Positions 16,654-26,530 are shown, counted from the stretch's first letter. The stretch is 64,000 bases of DNA from Ignavibacteriae bacterium HGW-Ignavibacteriae-1 (GCA_002839825.1 PGYU01000004.1:100042-164041); one strand, 5' to 3'. Numbers and translations: made by a program. The notes: generated from the letters alone by a model not told the origin.

Positions 16654-18528
16654 ATGTCTGACGAAAAGAAAATTACTGAAAAATATCCGAGTGAAGAATT
16701 CAAGAGCAAGGTGGCAAATCTGCCTACTGCACCGGGTATTTACCAATATTTTGACGAAAATGAGAAATTGATATATATCGGTAAAGCCAAAAATTTGCGC
16801 AGTCGAGTGCGTTCATATTTCCATTTCGGCAGAATTGGCGATGCCAAGACAAATGCAATGTTGGGTAAAATTCGGAATGTTGAAGTAATTTTAGTGGATT
16901 CGGAAGTTGAAGCTCTGATTCTGGAGGACACGCTCATCAAAAAGCACAAACCCAGATACAATGTGCTTTTGCGTGACGACAAAACATATCCTTATATCAA
17001 AGTTACAAATGAGCTATTTCCGCGCCTTATCCCTACGCGAAGAGTCGAAAAAGACGGCTCAAAATATTTCGGACCATTCACGGAAGTTCGGAACATCAAA
17101 CAACTCATGAAAATCATTCGGACTTTGTTTTACATTCGCAGTTGCGATTTGAATATAAGCGAAATTAGCATCGAAAAAAAGAAACATCGAATTTGCCTTG
17201 ATTTCCATATTCACAAATGCCAAGGACCCTGCGAGGGTCTTGTAAGTGCTGATGAATATCGAAATAATGTCCGAAATGCGACTAAAATATTGCAAGGAAA
17301 AACTAACGAGCTTGAAAAAATTCTTGTATCCGAAATGCAAAAATTTGCCGAAGAAATGAAATTCGAGCAAGCTGCTGTGATGCGAAATAAATTGGCAATA
17401 TTGAAGGATTACACAAATAATCAAAAAATTGTTTCAGCTGATTTGATGGACCGTGACATTTTCGGTCTGACTCGGACTGATGATTTGGCTTGTACCTTAG
17501 TTTTGAAGGTTCGCGACGGCAAATTAATCGGCAAACGCCATTATATTATCAAAAACGCAATCGAACAAACTGACGAGCAAATCATGCAACGCACGATTGA
17601 AAAATGGTACATGGAGTCTGATTTTATTCCGCGAGAATTGTATTTGCCCTGCGATGTTGATGATATTGAGTATATGACTGATTGGCTAACGGAATTGCGA
17701 GGCAAATCGCTTGACATTTTGTTGCCAAAAATCGGTGAAAGGCGTAAATATGTCGAAATGGCGAATACCAATGCTCATTTCATGCTGAAAGAATATATCA
17801 TGGCTCAAGAAAAACGCGAGCAAGTTGTGCCTCGTCCGGTGCTTTCATTACAACGTGATTTAAGGCTCAAGAATGTACCTCGCCGAATTGAATGCTTCGA
17901 TAATTCACACCTCCAAGGCACGGATTTAGTCTCTTCAATGGTTGTCTTTGTGGACGGAAAACCTAAAAAGTCCGAATATCGCAAATATAAGAACCTAACT
18001 GTTTTGCGAAATGACGATTTTGAAGCAATGCGTGAAGTCATCAGAAGGCGATACACTCGGGCAATTAACGAAGAGAGCGAACTACCAGATTTGATTATCG
18101 TTGATGGGGGCAAAGGGCAGCTTTCATCAGCTTATGGCATTTTGTATGAACTTGGACTAACGGAAAAAATTCAGATTATCGGTCTTGCAAAAAGGCTCGA
18201 AGAAGTCTTCATGCCCGGCAAAAGCGAATCAATGATATTACCCCGAACATCGAGCAGCCTTCGGCTAATCCAACAACTTCGCGACGAAGCCCATAGATTT
18301 GCCATAACTTATCACCGTTCATTACGCAAAAAACGCACTTTGCATACGGAGCTACAAGACATAAAGGGAATTGGCAAATCAACGGCAGAAAAATTACTCA
18401 AACATTTCGGCTCCGTCACAGCTATCAAAATCGCCGGAATACGAGATTTGGAGCGCATCGTCAATTCAAAAATCGCACTCAAAGTGATGGAACATTTTAG
18501 TCAGGAAGAAGCGAAGGGAGAGGAGTAA
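16654..18528 (+). CDS. uvrC: UvrABC excinuclease subunit C
   Basis: Nucleotide-excision-repair nuclease that makes both incisions around a UvrB-marked lesion. The 624 residues match the family. In order: GIY-YIG nuclease at the N-terminus (GIYQYFDENEKLIYIGKAKNLRSRV), a Cys-containing segment (HICLDFHIHKCQGPCEG-like, near 190-205), the UVR motif for UvrB contact (EEMKFEQAAVMRNKL), the RNase H-like 5' nuclease with DNSHLQGTD and IVDGGKGQL, and a tandem helix-hairpin-helix end (LQDIKGIGKSTAEKLLKHFGS). The ATG at 16654 (MSDEKKITEKYP) fits the family start; an upstream open extension from 16600 is hydrophobic and atypical. It appears to be a single-gene unit. Confidence 0.97.
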   Translation: MSDEKKITEKYPSEEFKSKVANLPTAPGIYQYFDENEKLIYIGKAKNLRSRVRSYFHFGRIGDAKTNAMLGKIRNVEVILVDSEVEALILEDTLIKKHKPRYNVLLRDDKTYPYIKVTNELFPRLIPTRRVEKDGSKYFGPFTEVRNIKQLMKIIRTLFYIRSCDLNISEISIEKKKHRICLDFHIHKCQGPCEGLVSADEYRNNVRNATKILQGKTNELEKILVSEMQKFAEEMKFEQAAVMRNKLAILKDYTNNQKIVSADLMDRDIFGLTRTDDLACTLVLKVRDGKLIGKRHYIIKNAIEQTDEQIMQRTIEKWYMESDFIPRELYLPCDVDDIEYMTDWLTELRGKSLDILLPKIGERRKYVEMANTNAHFMLKEYIMAQEKREQVVPRPVLSLQRDLRLKNVPRRIECFDNSHLQGTDLVSSMVVFVDGKPKKSEYRKYKNLTVLRNDDFEAMREVIRRRYTRAINEESELPDLIIVDGGKGQLSSAYGILYELGLTEKIQIIGLAKRLEEVFMPGKSESMILPRTSSSLRLIQQLRDEAHRFAITYHRSLRKKRTLHTELQDIKGIGKSTAEKLLKHFGSVTAIKIAGIRDLERIVNSKIALKVMEHFSQEEAKGEE

Positions 18529-18563
18529 TCAAAGTCTTAAGAAGGGCTTCTAATAATTGATAA

Positions 18564-18860
18564 TCAAATTTTTAGAATTTCGGGGTTTTGCCGATTCGAG
18601 AAAAAGGATAAAACAATAATCTTTTCATCTTGAACTATATAGTAAAGAGAATTGAACTTGGCTATTACTGCCTTTCTGACATCATTCTTGGCTTTTGGAT
18701 ACATTAAAGGGTTTTCTGAAATGAGTTGAAGAGTTTTATCCAATAAATAAGATAACTTCCTAATTTCCCGTTCAGACCATTGTGATTCAAGGTATTGATA
18801 AGTTAGATTCAATTCTTCAATTGCGTTGTCTGTCCAAAGAATTTCAAAGCCATTTTTCAT
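18564..18860 (-). CDS. RelE/ParE-family toxin
   Basis: A 98-residue protein with the ParE/RelE fold pattern: an opening beta strand (FEILWTDNAIEELNLTYQYL), two helices and a final beta hairpin (YYIVQDEKIIVLSFFSNRQNP), the typical end of ParE-like toxins. Members of this superfamily inhibit gyrase (ParE) or cleave ribosome-bound mRNA (RelE); the catalytic set needed to tell them apart is not clear here. It overlaps the upstream antitoxin gene by 17 bases, a standard type II arrangement. The pair lies in a minus-strand pocket between uvrC and the heme lipoprotein. Confidence 0.85.
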   Translation of the reverse strand: MKNGFEILWTDNAIEELNLTYQYLESQWSEREIRKLSYLLDKTLQLISENPLMYPKAKNDVRKAVIAKFNSLYYIVQDEKIIVLSFFSNRQNPEILKI

Positions 18861-19077
18861 AGACTCTTCTTGCTTCCGAATGTGGTTTCAAATTTCCATT
18901 ATCAAGGTCATCAAGTCCCTTTTTTATAGATTGCTTCTCGGCATCAGTTGCATTGTCCCACCATTCATCACTAAAACTATTAGAATCTTTTATAATTTCC
19001 AATAGTTCTAAAAGGGTATTGCTTTTTGTCTTACTTACCCAATCGATTAACTCAAGTTTTCTTTCTGCCAGATCCAT
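18844..19077 (-). CDS. type II antitoxin (addiction-module component)
   Basis: A 77-residue, highly charged, mostly helical protein (MDLAERKLELIDWVSKTKSN...), with an N-terminal helical segment and a Trp-containing acidic middle (SDEWWDNATDAEKQSIKKGL). Its size, its position directly upstream of a ParE-like toxin and the 17-base overlap mark it as the cognate antitoxin. It resembles the small 'addiction module component' proteins often paired with ParE toxins in Bacteroidota; the C-terminal part probably wraps the toxin. No clear DNA-binding fold is visible, so autoregulation cannot be argued from sequence. Confidence 0.78.
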   Translation of the reverse strand: MDLAERKLELIDWVSKTKSNTLLELLEIIKDSNSFSDEWWDNATDAEKQSIKKGLDDLDNGNLKPHSEARRVYEKWL

Positions 19078-19130
19078 TAATTCAAGTCCTATGTTTTATC
19101 TAAATAATCGTAACTGAAGAAAAAATATTT

Positions 19131-19760
19131 TTACTCCTTCTTCCCTTCATCCCCAAAAACTAAATGAAAGGCGCCACGTAAATGCCCTGATTTATATCGG
19201 GTGGCTAAGTCATCGGGATATAGTTTTTTAATTTTTTCATACAAATCTGCATTTAATTCCTCGCCCGGAGTGCCGTGACAACTCAAGCAAAAGCTTTGCA
19301 CTATAATTGGTTTGAAATAATGTAATTTACCTTCTGCTTTTATTAGCATTGGCTGAGGAGCTTCGCCGACATGCACGTCATAAGTGTAATCGAAAATAAC
19401 GCCATCTTCCAAATCATCAGGTTTGTTCTGTGGGTTTCGGTAATCTGCCGATACACGTTTAATCGTCATGCCGGTGCCGTCCACAACATTGGCTGTGAAC
19501 GGCAAAGCATTGATATTACAAAATTGAATTGCATTCTCATATCCGCCTTCGCTGATAGCTTTCATCAATTCGGCTTTCAATTTTTCCGCTACTAAAGTTG
19601 TTATGCTGTCGCCAATTGCCATATAGCGTTGTTCAGATTCAGAATATGTTCGCTGCTCTGCCTTGATTACAGGTTCGGGGATCGGTTCTTCTTCCTTTTT
19701 CGAACAAGCTGTTAAAACTATCAATGATAGCAAGGCTAAATTAAAAATTGACAATCGCAT
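19131..19760 (-). CDS. DUF3365 (Tll0287-like) c-type heme lipoprotein
   Basis: Lipoprotein of 209 residues with a lipobox (LTACS, Cys about 19) and a single c-type heme site CLSCH around residues 158-162. The layout, a helical sensor-like domain with VVDGTGMTIKRVSADYRNPQNKP followed by the heme motif and a GHLRGAFHLVF C-terminus, matches the DUF3365/Tll0287-like family. These are periplasmic, PAS-like heme proteins proposed to take part in redox sensing. Acting outside the cytoplasm, it would need the cytochrome c maturation system, which is not in this window. A peroxiredoxin gene lies 28 bases upstream on the same strand, suggesting a shared transcript and perhaps a shared role in oxidant response (inferred). 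Confidence 0.88.
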   Translation of the reverse strand: MRLSIFNLALLSLIVLTACSKKEEEPIPEPVIKAEQRTYSESEQRYMAIGDSITTLVAEKLKAELMKAISEGGYENAIQFCNINALPFTANVVDGTGMTIKRVSADYRNPQNKPDDLEDGVIFDYTYDVHVGEAPQPMLIKAEGKLHYFKPIIVQSFCLSCHGTPGEELNADLYEKIKKLYPDDLATRYKSGHLRGAFHLVFGDEGKKE

Positions 19761-19788
19761 AAGAGACTCCTGTAAAATTAACGGATGA

Positions 19789-20340
19789 TTAGTTTAAAGT
19801 TTTTTCGCCCGGATTCCAATTGCAAGGTGTTTTTTTACCGCTTTGCAATGCTTCTAAGACTCTAAGTACTTCGAGCGTGTTACGTCCGACATCCTCAGTT
19901 TGGATGACCGAATAAGCTAACATGCCATCAGGTGTAATTATATACAAGCCACGTAATGCATATCCGGTTTCTTCTTTCAAAACTTCGTAGTTAGTTGCAG
20001 TTTTATGAGTAAAATCAGCAAGCATCGGATAGGGTAGATTCTTCAAGCTCGGATGTGATGAACGCCAGGCAAAGTGAGAATGGTGGCTGTCAGTCGAACA
20101 TGCAATTACTTCGCAATTTAGTTCTTTGAATTTTTCATAATGAATTCCAAAATCTTCTATTTCAGTCGGGCAAACAAAGGTGAAATCTTCCGGGTAGAAA
20201 AAAAATACTACCCATTTGCCCTGATAATCTTCAATTGCTATGTCAACAAAGGCGTTGTCGGGTGTAAGCGAATCTGCGTTTCCGCCAACTACTGCTTTAC
20301 CTCTGAAATCCGGTGCTTTTTTACCTACAAGTAAACTCAT
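19789..20340 (-). CDS. 2-Cys peroxiredoxin (AhpC/Prx type)
   Basis: Cytoplasmic thiol peroxidase of 183 residues that reduces hydrogen peroxide and organic peroxides. The peroxidatic site is FYPEDFTFVCPTE (Cys57), the conserved Arg region and STDSHHSHFAWR follow, and the resolving cysteine is Cys173 in TPCNWNPGE, making it a typical 2-Cys enzyme of the AhpC/Prx1 group. No AhpF or dedicated reductase is adjacent; the thioredoxin encoded at 45.7 kb could serve. A purine-rich AGGAG ends 7 bases before the start codon. The downstream heme lipoprotein is probably co-transcribed. Confidence 0.94.
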   Translation of the reverse strand: MSLLVGKKAPDFRGKAVVGGNADSLTPDNAFVDIAIEDYQGKWVVFFFYPEDFTFVCPTEIEDFGIHYEKFKELNCEVIACSTDSHHSHFAWRSSHPSLKNLPYPMLADFTHKTATNYEVLKEETGYALRGLYIITPDGMLAYSVIQTEDVGRNTLEVLRVLEALQSGKKTPCNWNPGEKTLN

Positions 20341-20511
20341 AAATTCTCCTAATAAATTATAAATGTTTTTGAAATATATAATAGCATTTTGAACGTAATG
20401 TCGAATCCTTTAGTGTTACTTTTTATTCCGATTTGCAATTCTAATATGAGTAATACGTGAAACTTATTTCTTACTTTGACAATTAGTATTTTTATTAACG
20501 AAAATTCAAAC

Positions 20512-22851
20512 ATGGCAAAAACAGCTGAAAATAAAGTTAAATCCTTGGTGATTGTCGAATCACCATCGAAAGCAAAGACTATTGAAAAGATTCTTGGTTC
20601 AGATTTCTTAGTTACTTCAAGTGTGGGACATATCCGAGATTTACCCAAGAAAGATATGGGTATTGACATCGAAAACGGCTTCAAACCTACTTATGAAGTA
20701 AGTCAGGATAAGCAGAAAGTTGTTACGGAATTGAAAAAATTGGCAAAAAATGCCGAGACAGTATGGTTGGCGACGGACGAGGACCGTGAAGGTGAAGCTA
20801 TTGCATGGCATCTTTTCGAGACTTTGAAACTCAGCGACAAAAAAACCAAAAGAATCGTTTTTCACGAGATTACGAAAACTGCCATTCTCAATTCAATCGA
20901 AAATCCCCGTTCATTAGATAAAAATTTGATTGATGCTCAGCAAGCGCGTCGAGTACTTGACCGTCTTGTGGGGTATGAACTATCGCCAGTCTTGTGGCGA
21001 AAAGTCCAAAAAGGACTGTCAGCAGGTCGTGTTCAATCGGTAACTGTTAGAGTAATCGTAGAACGCGAACGCGAAATCGATGCATTCGAATCGGAACCAA
21101 ATTATCGTGTTGTTGGGGATTTCATCTCTGCTGAAGCCAAAAAATTCAGGGCTGAACTCAAACAAAGATTCGAAGATTTAAACAAAACGAAAGCATTTTT
21201 GGAAAAAATTCGTAACGCTGATTTTAATGTAGGTGAAGTTGTCACCAAACCTTCAAAAAGGACTCCTTCAGCACCTTTTACGACTTCAACTTTGCAACAG
21301 GAAGCTTCACGAAAATTGAGTTTTTCGGTCAAGCAAACCATGACAGTCGCTCAAAAGCTATATGAAAACGGATTCATAACATATATGAGAACTGATTCTC
21401 TCAATTTGGCAGAATCTGCTCTCGAACAAGCAAAAAATGTAATTAGTGCCGAATACGGCAGCAAATACTCGCATCTTCGTCATTACAAGACAAAATCTGC
21501 ATCGGCTCAAGAGGCTCACGAAGCTATTCGCCCGACTGATATGTCCAAATCGGAAATTAAGGGCGACTCGAATATGATGCGTCTTTATGATTTGATTTTC
21601 AAACGTACTTTGGCATCTCAAATGGCTGATGCTCTACTTGAACGTACTACTGCAAATATCGAAATTTCCAACGACGAGAATATTTTTGTCGCAACCGGCG
21701 AAGTTATCAAATTCGATGGCTTCCTCAAAGTTTATTTCGAATCTACCGACGATGAAAATGGAGTCGAAAACGATTCGAAAATTTTGCCTCCTTTGGCAAA
21801 AGGTCAAAATATTGATTATTCGCAAATTACTGCCCGCGAAACTTTCAAAAATCCTCCTCCTAGATATACTGAAGCAAGCTTGGTGAAAAAATTGGAGGAA
21901 CTCGGAATCGGTCGTCCTTCAACATATGCACCGACCATTTCGACAATTCAAGACAGAGGATATGCAGAAAAGCAAGATAGAGAAGGCAAATCCAGATTGT
22001 TTTACTATTTTGAATTGACTCGCTCCGGTTTGAAATCCGAACAAAAAACTGAAATCACAGGAGCTGAAAAATCTAAACTATTTCCTACTGATGTTGGTAT
22101 GGTTGTAACTGATTTTTTGATGAAATTTTTTACTGAAATTGTGGATTTTAATTTTACTGCAAAGGTCGAAAGCGAATTTGATGATATTGCCAAAGGTAAA
22201 AAAACATGGCAAAAGATGATTCAGGGCTTTTATGGCAAATTTCACAAAACAATCGAAGCTTCCCAAGATATTAAACGTACCGATGCTGTCGAGAATCGAG
22301 TTTTAGGAAATGACCCGAAAACAGGCAAACCAATTATTGCCCGAATCGGCAGATACGGACCGATGTTGCAAATTGGCGAATCTGATGATGAGGATAAACC
22401 GAAATTCGCCAAAATGCCAAAAAATTCTCGCTTAGACCAAATCACTCTCGAAGAGGCTTTGAAAGCATTTGATTTGCCGCGTATTATAGGAAATGATGCT
22501 AATGGTGTTGAAATTTCGGCTCAAATAGGGCGTTTCGGACCTTATCTAAAGCACGACAAAACTTTTGTGTCTATCAAAGAGGAAGAGATTCACGAAATTA
22601 CGCTTGAAGAAGCAATCATAAGAATCCAAGCAAAATCTGACGCAAATAAAGCAAATACTCTGAAATTATTTCCGTCCAACGACGCTATCAAAGTGCTCAA
22701 CGGAAGATTTGGTCCATATATCACTGATGGCAAAAAGAACGCTCGTGTGCCGAAGGATAAAATTCCGGCTGACTTGACTCTCGAAGAATGTCAAGAATTG
22801 CTTGATAAAGCTGTTGCCAAACCCAAAGGTCGTGGTGGAAAAAAGAAATAG
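20512..22851 (+). CDS. topA: DNA topoisomerase I
   Basis: Type IA topoisomerase of 779 residues that relaxes negative supercoils. The TOPRIM domain opens with LVIVESPSKAKTIEKILG and contains ATDEDREGEAIAWHL. The catalytic tyrosine is Tyr291 in NGFITYMRTDSLN, and domain IV includes IRPTDMS and GIGRPSTYAPTISTI. The C-terminus has several 'topoisomerase C-terminal repeats' (around IGRYGPMLQIG, IGRFGPYLKH and NGRFGPYITDGKKNAR) instead of zinc fingers, an arrangement common in Bacteroidota/Chlorobi. It ends in a basic tail (KPKGRGGKKK). The ATG at 20512 is chosen; a 12-codon upstream extension lacks family similarity. Confidence 0.97.
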   Translation: MAKTAENKVKSLVIVESPSKAKTIEKILGSDFLVTSSVGHIRDLPKKDMGIDIENGFKPTYEVSQDKQKVVTELKKLAKNAETVWLATDEDREGEAIAWHLFETLKLSDKKTKRIVFHEITKTAILNSIENPRSLDKNLIDAQQARRVLDRLVGYELSPVLWRKVQKGLSAGRVQSVTVRVIVEREREIDAFESEPNYRVVGDFISAEAKKFRAELKQRFEDLNKTKAFLEKIRNADFNVGEVVTKPSKRTPSAPFTTSTLQQEASRKLSFSVKQTMTVAQKLYENGFITYMRTDSLNLAESALEQAKNVISAEYGSKYSHLRHYKTKSASAQEAHEAIRPTDMSKSEIKGDSNMMRLYDLIFKRTLASQMADALLERTTANIEISNDENIFVATGEVIKFDGFLKVYFESTDDENGVENDSKILPPLAKGQNIDYSQITARETFKNPPPRYTEASLVKKLEELGIGRPSTYAPTISTIQDRGYAEKQDREGKSRLFYYFELTRSGLKSEQKTEITGAEKSKLFPTDVGMVVTDFLMKFFTEIVDFNFTAKVESEFDDIAKGKKTWQKMIQGFYGKFHKTIEASQDIKRTDAVENRVLGNDPKTGKPIIARIGRYGPMLQIGESDDEDKPKFAKMPKNSRLDQITLEEALKAFDLPRIIGNDANGVEISAQIGRFGPYLKHDKTFVSIKEEEIHEITLEEAIIRIQAKSDANKANTLKLFPSNDAIKVLNGRFGPYITDGKKNARVPKDKIPADLTLEECQELLDKAVAKPKGRGGKKK

Positions 22852-22857
22852 AAGCAT

Positions 22858-23580
22858 ATGAAAGTAAAATTATTTTTCATTCGTAAAACGAAAGCAATTT
22901 TTTTGAAGCTGAAACTGCACAAATTATTCGGCTTAATGAATGGTTTTATGTTCAATTTGTCTTATTTGAATGAATTTTCGCGCTGGCGAGCTTCGATAAC
23001 TAAGCCCGAATTAGACGATTTCTTTAATCCAAATTTTGGGACAGGCAGAAGATTTGAACTTTTCGAGTTTATCAAAAATAAGTACGGATTGAATTGCCCG
23101 ATTGATTATCTCGAATTTGGAGTGGCTTACGGCAGAACTTTCAAATGGTGGGCAGAAAATAATACTAATGCCGAATCGAGATTTTACGGTTTCGATACAT
23201 TCGAGGGACTTCCTGAAGATTGGAATTTATTCAAAAAAGGTGATATGTCCGCAGGTGGAAAATTGCCCGACATGAACGACAATAGGGCTGAATTTTTAGT
23301 CGGATTATTCCAAGACACTTTGCCTGGTTTTCTCCGCACATTCAAAAACGATAAACGCAAAGTGATTCATATTGATGCCGATTTATACACTTCTACTTTG
23401 TTTGTGCTCACTTCGATGGCGCACCTTTTACGCAAAGATGATATTATAATTTTTGATGAATTTGGCGTTCCAATGCATGAATTCAAGGCTTATATGGAAT
23501 TTACAAAAGCATTTCGAATAGAAACCGAAATAATCGCTGCAGTCAACAATTATTTCCAAGTTGCTTTTATTGTCAAATAA
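22858..23580 (+). CDS. TylF/MycF-like SAM-dependent methyltransferase
   Basis: Class I methyltransferase-like protein of 240 residues. The nucleotide-binding segment YLEFGVAYGRTFKWWAENN, the TylF-family FYGFDTFEGLPEDW, and VIHIDADLYTSTLFVL and IIIFDEFG (metal-coordinating Asp residues) match the macrocin-O-methyltransferase family. Those enzymes methylate sugars on macrolides and surface glycans; the substrate here is unknown. It starts only 6 bases after topA stops, so it is probably read from the topA transcript, which is an unusual partner. It ends directly against the stop codon of the convergent subtilase gene with no spacer. Confidence 0.88.
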   Translation: MKVKLFFIRKTKAIFLKLKLHKLFGLMNGFMFNLSYLNEFSRWRASITKPELDDFFNPNFGTGRRFELFEFIKNKYGLNCPIDYLEFGVAYGRTFKWWAENNTNAESRFYGFDTFEGLPEDWNLFKKGDMSAGGKLPDMNDNRAEFLVGLFQDTLPGFLRTFKNDKRKVIHIDADLYTSTLFVLTSMAHLLRKDDIIIFDEFGVPMHEFKAYMEFTKAFRIETEIIAAVNNYFQVAFIVK

Positions 23581-26454
23581 TCATCTTTCGATTACAAATG
23601 GGTATGTGTCGCTTGTGGAACCGCTCGTCAATCTGACGAAATATTTCCCGATAGCTAATTCGTTCGCATTGAAGCTATATTGATAATACTCCGAAAATTT
23701 ATTCCCCGAAATTGAGATTATCTCTTTGACTTGTTTGCCAGTTATATCAACTACGTCTATTTTAATCAAGTCTGATTCGGTCACGGCGAATTCGATATTG
23801 ACTTGGTCGCCGGTTGACGGATTAGGATAAATTCTATGAATGAAAGCATTTTTGGGACGAGAATTATATACACCGTCAGGATTGATTCGAATCGGAAGCA
23901 AAGTATTAATATTTTTAGAAGTATTTACGAGTGCGTCATAATCCGCATTTGCAAATACAACGAATGTAACCCTTACTGTGTCATCAGGTCTCACTCTTAG
24001 TGGACCCGAACCCATCACCATACTTATGTCTTTTACTCCCGATTCTGCTCTTGCAATTCCATTGCTCATCATGCGCCATTTTTCTATCATTGTGAATCCG
24101 TCGTAAACTCCGGGATTTTCCTCGCTTGTGCCGTCATTATCAATCGCAAAAAAGTTGTGATTGCCTTGGTTCATCATTTTAACTGCTGCGAGCGGATACG
24201 TTTCATTAGCAATATTTTGTACATATCCGAAATCATTGATGGAATCCCATTTTGCAACATTATTCGAGCCACCGGGACCAATATCCCAATCGAAATACAT
24301 CGCCACAAATAATGAATCGCGATATAGCCCTGATTGATTGATAAGGTCGTAATTCAATACTAGAGCATCTCGAAGTCCGTCCGAATTGAAAATATAAGCG
24401 TTGTTGAGCACCGAAACGCCAACCATCACCGAATCCCATTTCTCTGTGAATTCAGTATATGTATGATTGATTTGTTCATTTCGTTCGACAAATTCGATTG
24501 ATTTCACAATTTCAAAGTGGCGATTAGCATTATTTCCGCTTGAACTTCGGGCAACGTTTGCTACCATAGAACTGTCGGCAGCTATCATTAAGGCTCCTTC
24601 AAACAATAAGCCTGAAGATTGATTCAACGAAAAGCCGTCACCCATCATGTTATGCGGGAAATCATTGTATGCGATATTGCCTTGGCTTGTCACAGTTGCT
24701 TTCAGAGTATTTGATGTGAGCGTTCGCCATGACGGACGAGCCATAAGTTCGATGGAATTTACATTTGTAAAATAGCCGTCGCGAATGATATGAATTCGGA
24801 CATTAAATCTGTGGTTGATTGGAATATCATCGGGAATTCGCAATCGTAGCGATTGACCTGCTTCTACAATCGAATTCTTGAGTATTGTCCCAACCCAAAT
24901 GCTGTCAACAAGCAACTCGGCATTAAAACTATCTGCATAGGCTTTGATATAAACCGAATCAACATCTGCAAGATAATTGCTAAGAGTCAAATTGACCGAA
25001 ATATAATTTCCGGGCGATACAATGTCGTCACCGTCTTCGTCAATGACTTCTATGGAATGTAGCGAAACCCATTTTGGGTCTTTTGTTGTGATTGCTTTTA
25101 GCAAATTTACTCTGCCTGCACCAAGTTTTCCGATGTAAGATGAATTTTTGTCATAAAAATTATCAGAAGTCGCTTTCAGCACTTCGCCAACTTCCTTGTT
25201 GGAATACTCGGGAAACATACTTCTAATAACGGCTGCACAAGCTGCAACTACAGGCGATGCCATAGAAGTGCCGTCCCATGCTGTATATAAATCAATTGGG
25301 ATTGTGGACATAATTTGAGTTCCCGGAGCCGTAATGTCCACAGATGAGTGGAAATTCGAGAATCCTGACCTTTGGTCTAATGCGGTTGAAGAAGCGACAG
25401 ATATGATACCATCGTAAGCAGCAGGGTAAAATGAGGATTCAACTGCATTATTACCCGCAGCGGCTACTATTACGCTTCCGTAGGTGTTAGCTGAGTCAAT
25501 TACTTCTTGTTCGGCTTCGGATAAGCCACCGCCGCCCCAACTTAAATTGATGACTTGTGCACCTTTCATTGCTGCATATAAAACACCATCGTAGCCATTT
25601 ACTAATGTGCGGCTGAACTGTGAGTCATGTCCTATCTTTATGGGCATAATTTTAACTTTGTTCGTGATTCCGGCTATACCTTTTTCATTATTCCGGACGG
25701 CAGCAATAATTCCTGCAACGTGAGTGCCGTGTGGGTGTCCGGGCATTGGGTCATTGTCAAATCCACTAGAATCTGAATTGCTCCCGAAATCCCAACCCCT
25801 AAAATCATCTACAAACCCATTCATGTCATCGTCAATTCCATTTGTTCGCTTGTCGTTTCCGTCAGCATCCAAACCGTCTTCTCCCGGGTTTATGTACAAA
25901 GTACCCAGCAAATCTTCATGGAGATAATCAACTCCAGTATCAACTACTGCCACGATAACCGTGTCCGAATCTGTCGTGTCCATGATTTCCCAAGCCGGAA
26001 TTGCTCTAATCAATGTCAGCATATATTGTTCGAAAAGTAATGAATCATTCGGCAAATCGGCGATTTTTCTGATAAACATTGGCTCGGCGTATTCGATTTC
26101 AGCTAAATTTGAAATCTTTCTCGCTGCAAGCATCGGGTCTATCGGTGATGTATATTCTAAGATTAGAATCCGGTTAATAGACGAAGTAACATTGCTTCCT
26201 GCACCAAGACTCATCATATTATTATTGTTATTTCGCTGCTTGTATTGTGCGATTAGAGCCGGATGGACAAAAGTTCTGTGTTCATATTGCCCCAAAAGTG
26301 AATTCAGCACTTGCTTTGTGTCATTGCTCAAATCTTCGACTGTATTGCTTTTGATTTTGACTACGATTTTGTTGGCATAATACTCGGGAATTTGTTCTTC
26401 CGCCAAAGATGGCATATATAAGATAAATAATAAGCAAATTGTAAATTTTTTCAT
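23581..26454 (-). CDS. T9SS-exported subtilisin-like (S8) serine protease
   Basis: Large exported protease, 957 residues from ATG 26454, with signal peptide MKKFTICLLFILYMPSLA. After a propeptide-like stretch (about 20-150) the S8 triad is visible: Asp in VVDTGVDYLHEDL (~170), His in GHPHGTHVAG (~247) and Ser in GTSMASP (~398), with an oxyanion Asn in AAAGNNAV. A beta-rich region (500-870) follows, and the end is a T9SS sorting domain (RIYPNPSTGDQVNIEF ... DITGKQVKEI ... GKYFVRLTSG). It probably acts outside the cell or on its surface. The stretch DDDMNGFVDDFRGWDFG is a typical S8 insertion in such proteins. Unlike the other T9SS genes here it has no flanking dispersed repeats. Confidence 0.93.
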   Translation of the reverse strand: MKKFTICLLFILYMPSLAEEQIPEYYANKIVVKIKSNTVEDLSNDTKQVLNSLLGQYEHRTFVHPALIAQYKQRNNNNNMMSLGAGSNVTSSINRILILEYTSPIDPMLAARKISNLAEIEYAEPMFIRKIADLPNDSLLFEQYMLTLIRAIPAWEIMDTTDSDTVIVAVVDTGVDYLHEDLLGTLYINPGEDGLDADGNDKRTNGIDDDMNGFVDDFRGWDFGSNSDSSGFDNDPMPGHPHGTHVAGIIAAVRNNEKGIAGITNKVKIMPIKIGHDSQFSRTLVNGYDGVLYAAMKGAQVINLSWGGGGLSEAEQEVIDSANTYGSVIVAAAGNNAVESSFYPAAYDGIISVASSTALDQRSGFSNFHSSVDITAPGTQIMSTIPIDLYTAWDGTSMASPVVAACAAVIRSMFPEYSNKEVGEVLKATSDNFYDKNSSYIGKLGAGRVNLLKAITTKDPKWVSLHSIEVIDEDGDDIVSPGNYISVNLTLSNYLADVDSVYIKAYADSFNAELLVDSIWVGTILKNSIVEAGQSLRLRIPDDIPINHRFNVRIHIIRDGYFTNVNSIELMARPSWRTLTSNTLKATVTSQGNIAYNDFPHNMMGDGFSLNQSSGLLFEGALMIAADSSMVANVARSSSGNNANRHFEIVKSIEFVERNEQINHTYTEFTEKWDSVMVGVSVLNNAYIFNSDGLRDALVLNYDLINQSGLYRDSLFVAMYFDWDIGPGGSNNVAKWDSINDFGYVQNIANETYPLAAVKMMNQGNHNFFAIDNDGTSEENPGVYDGFTMIEKWRMMSNGIARAESGVKDISMVMGSGPLRVRPDDTVRVTFVVFANADYDALVNTSKNINTLLPIRINPDGVYNSRPKNAFIHRIYPNPSTGDQVNIEFAVTESDLIKIDVVDITGKQVKEIISISGNKFSEYYQYSFNANELAIGKYFVRLTSGSTSDTYPFVIER

Positions 26455-26530
26455 ACTTTTAAATTGTTGGTTTTGTAAAATCAAACTTAAGACACATTAA
26501 TCATAAAAAAGTTACAATTCGGTTTATATT

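Noticed and set aside
18531..19135. Considered whether the ParE-type toxin-antitoxin pair marks a larger mobile region
   Set aside because: The flanking genes (uvrC, heme lipoprotein, peroxiredoxin) are housekeeping or stress genes with no repeats, integrase or duplicated ends.
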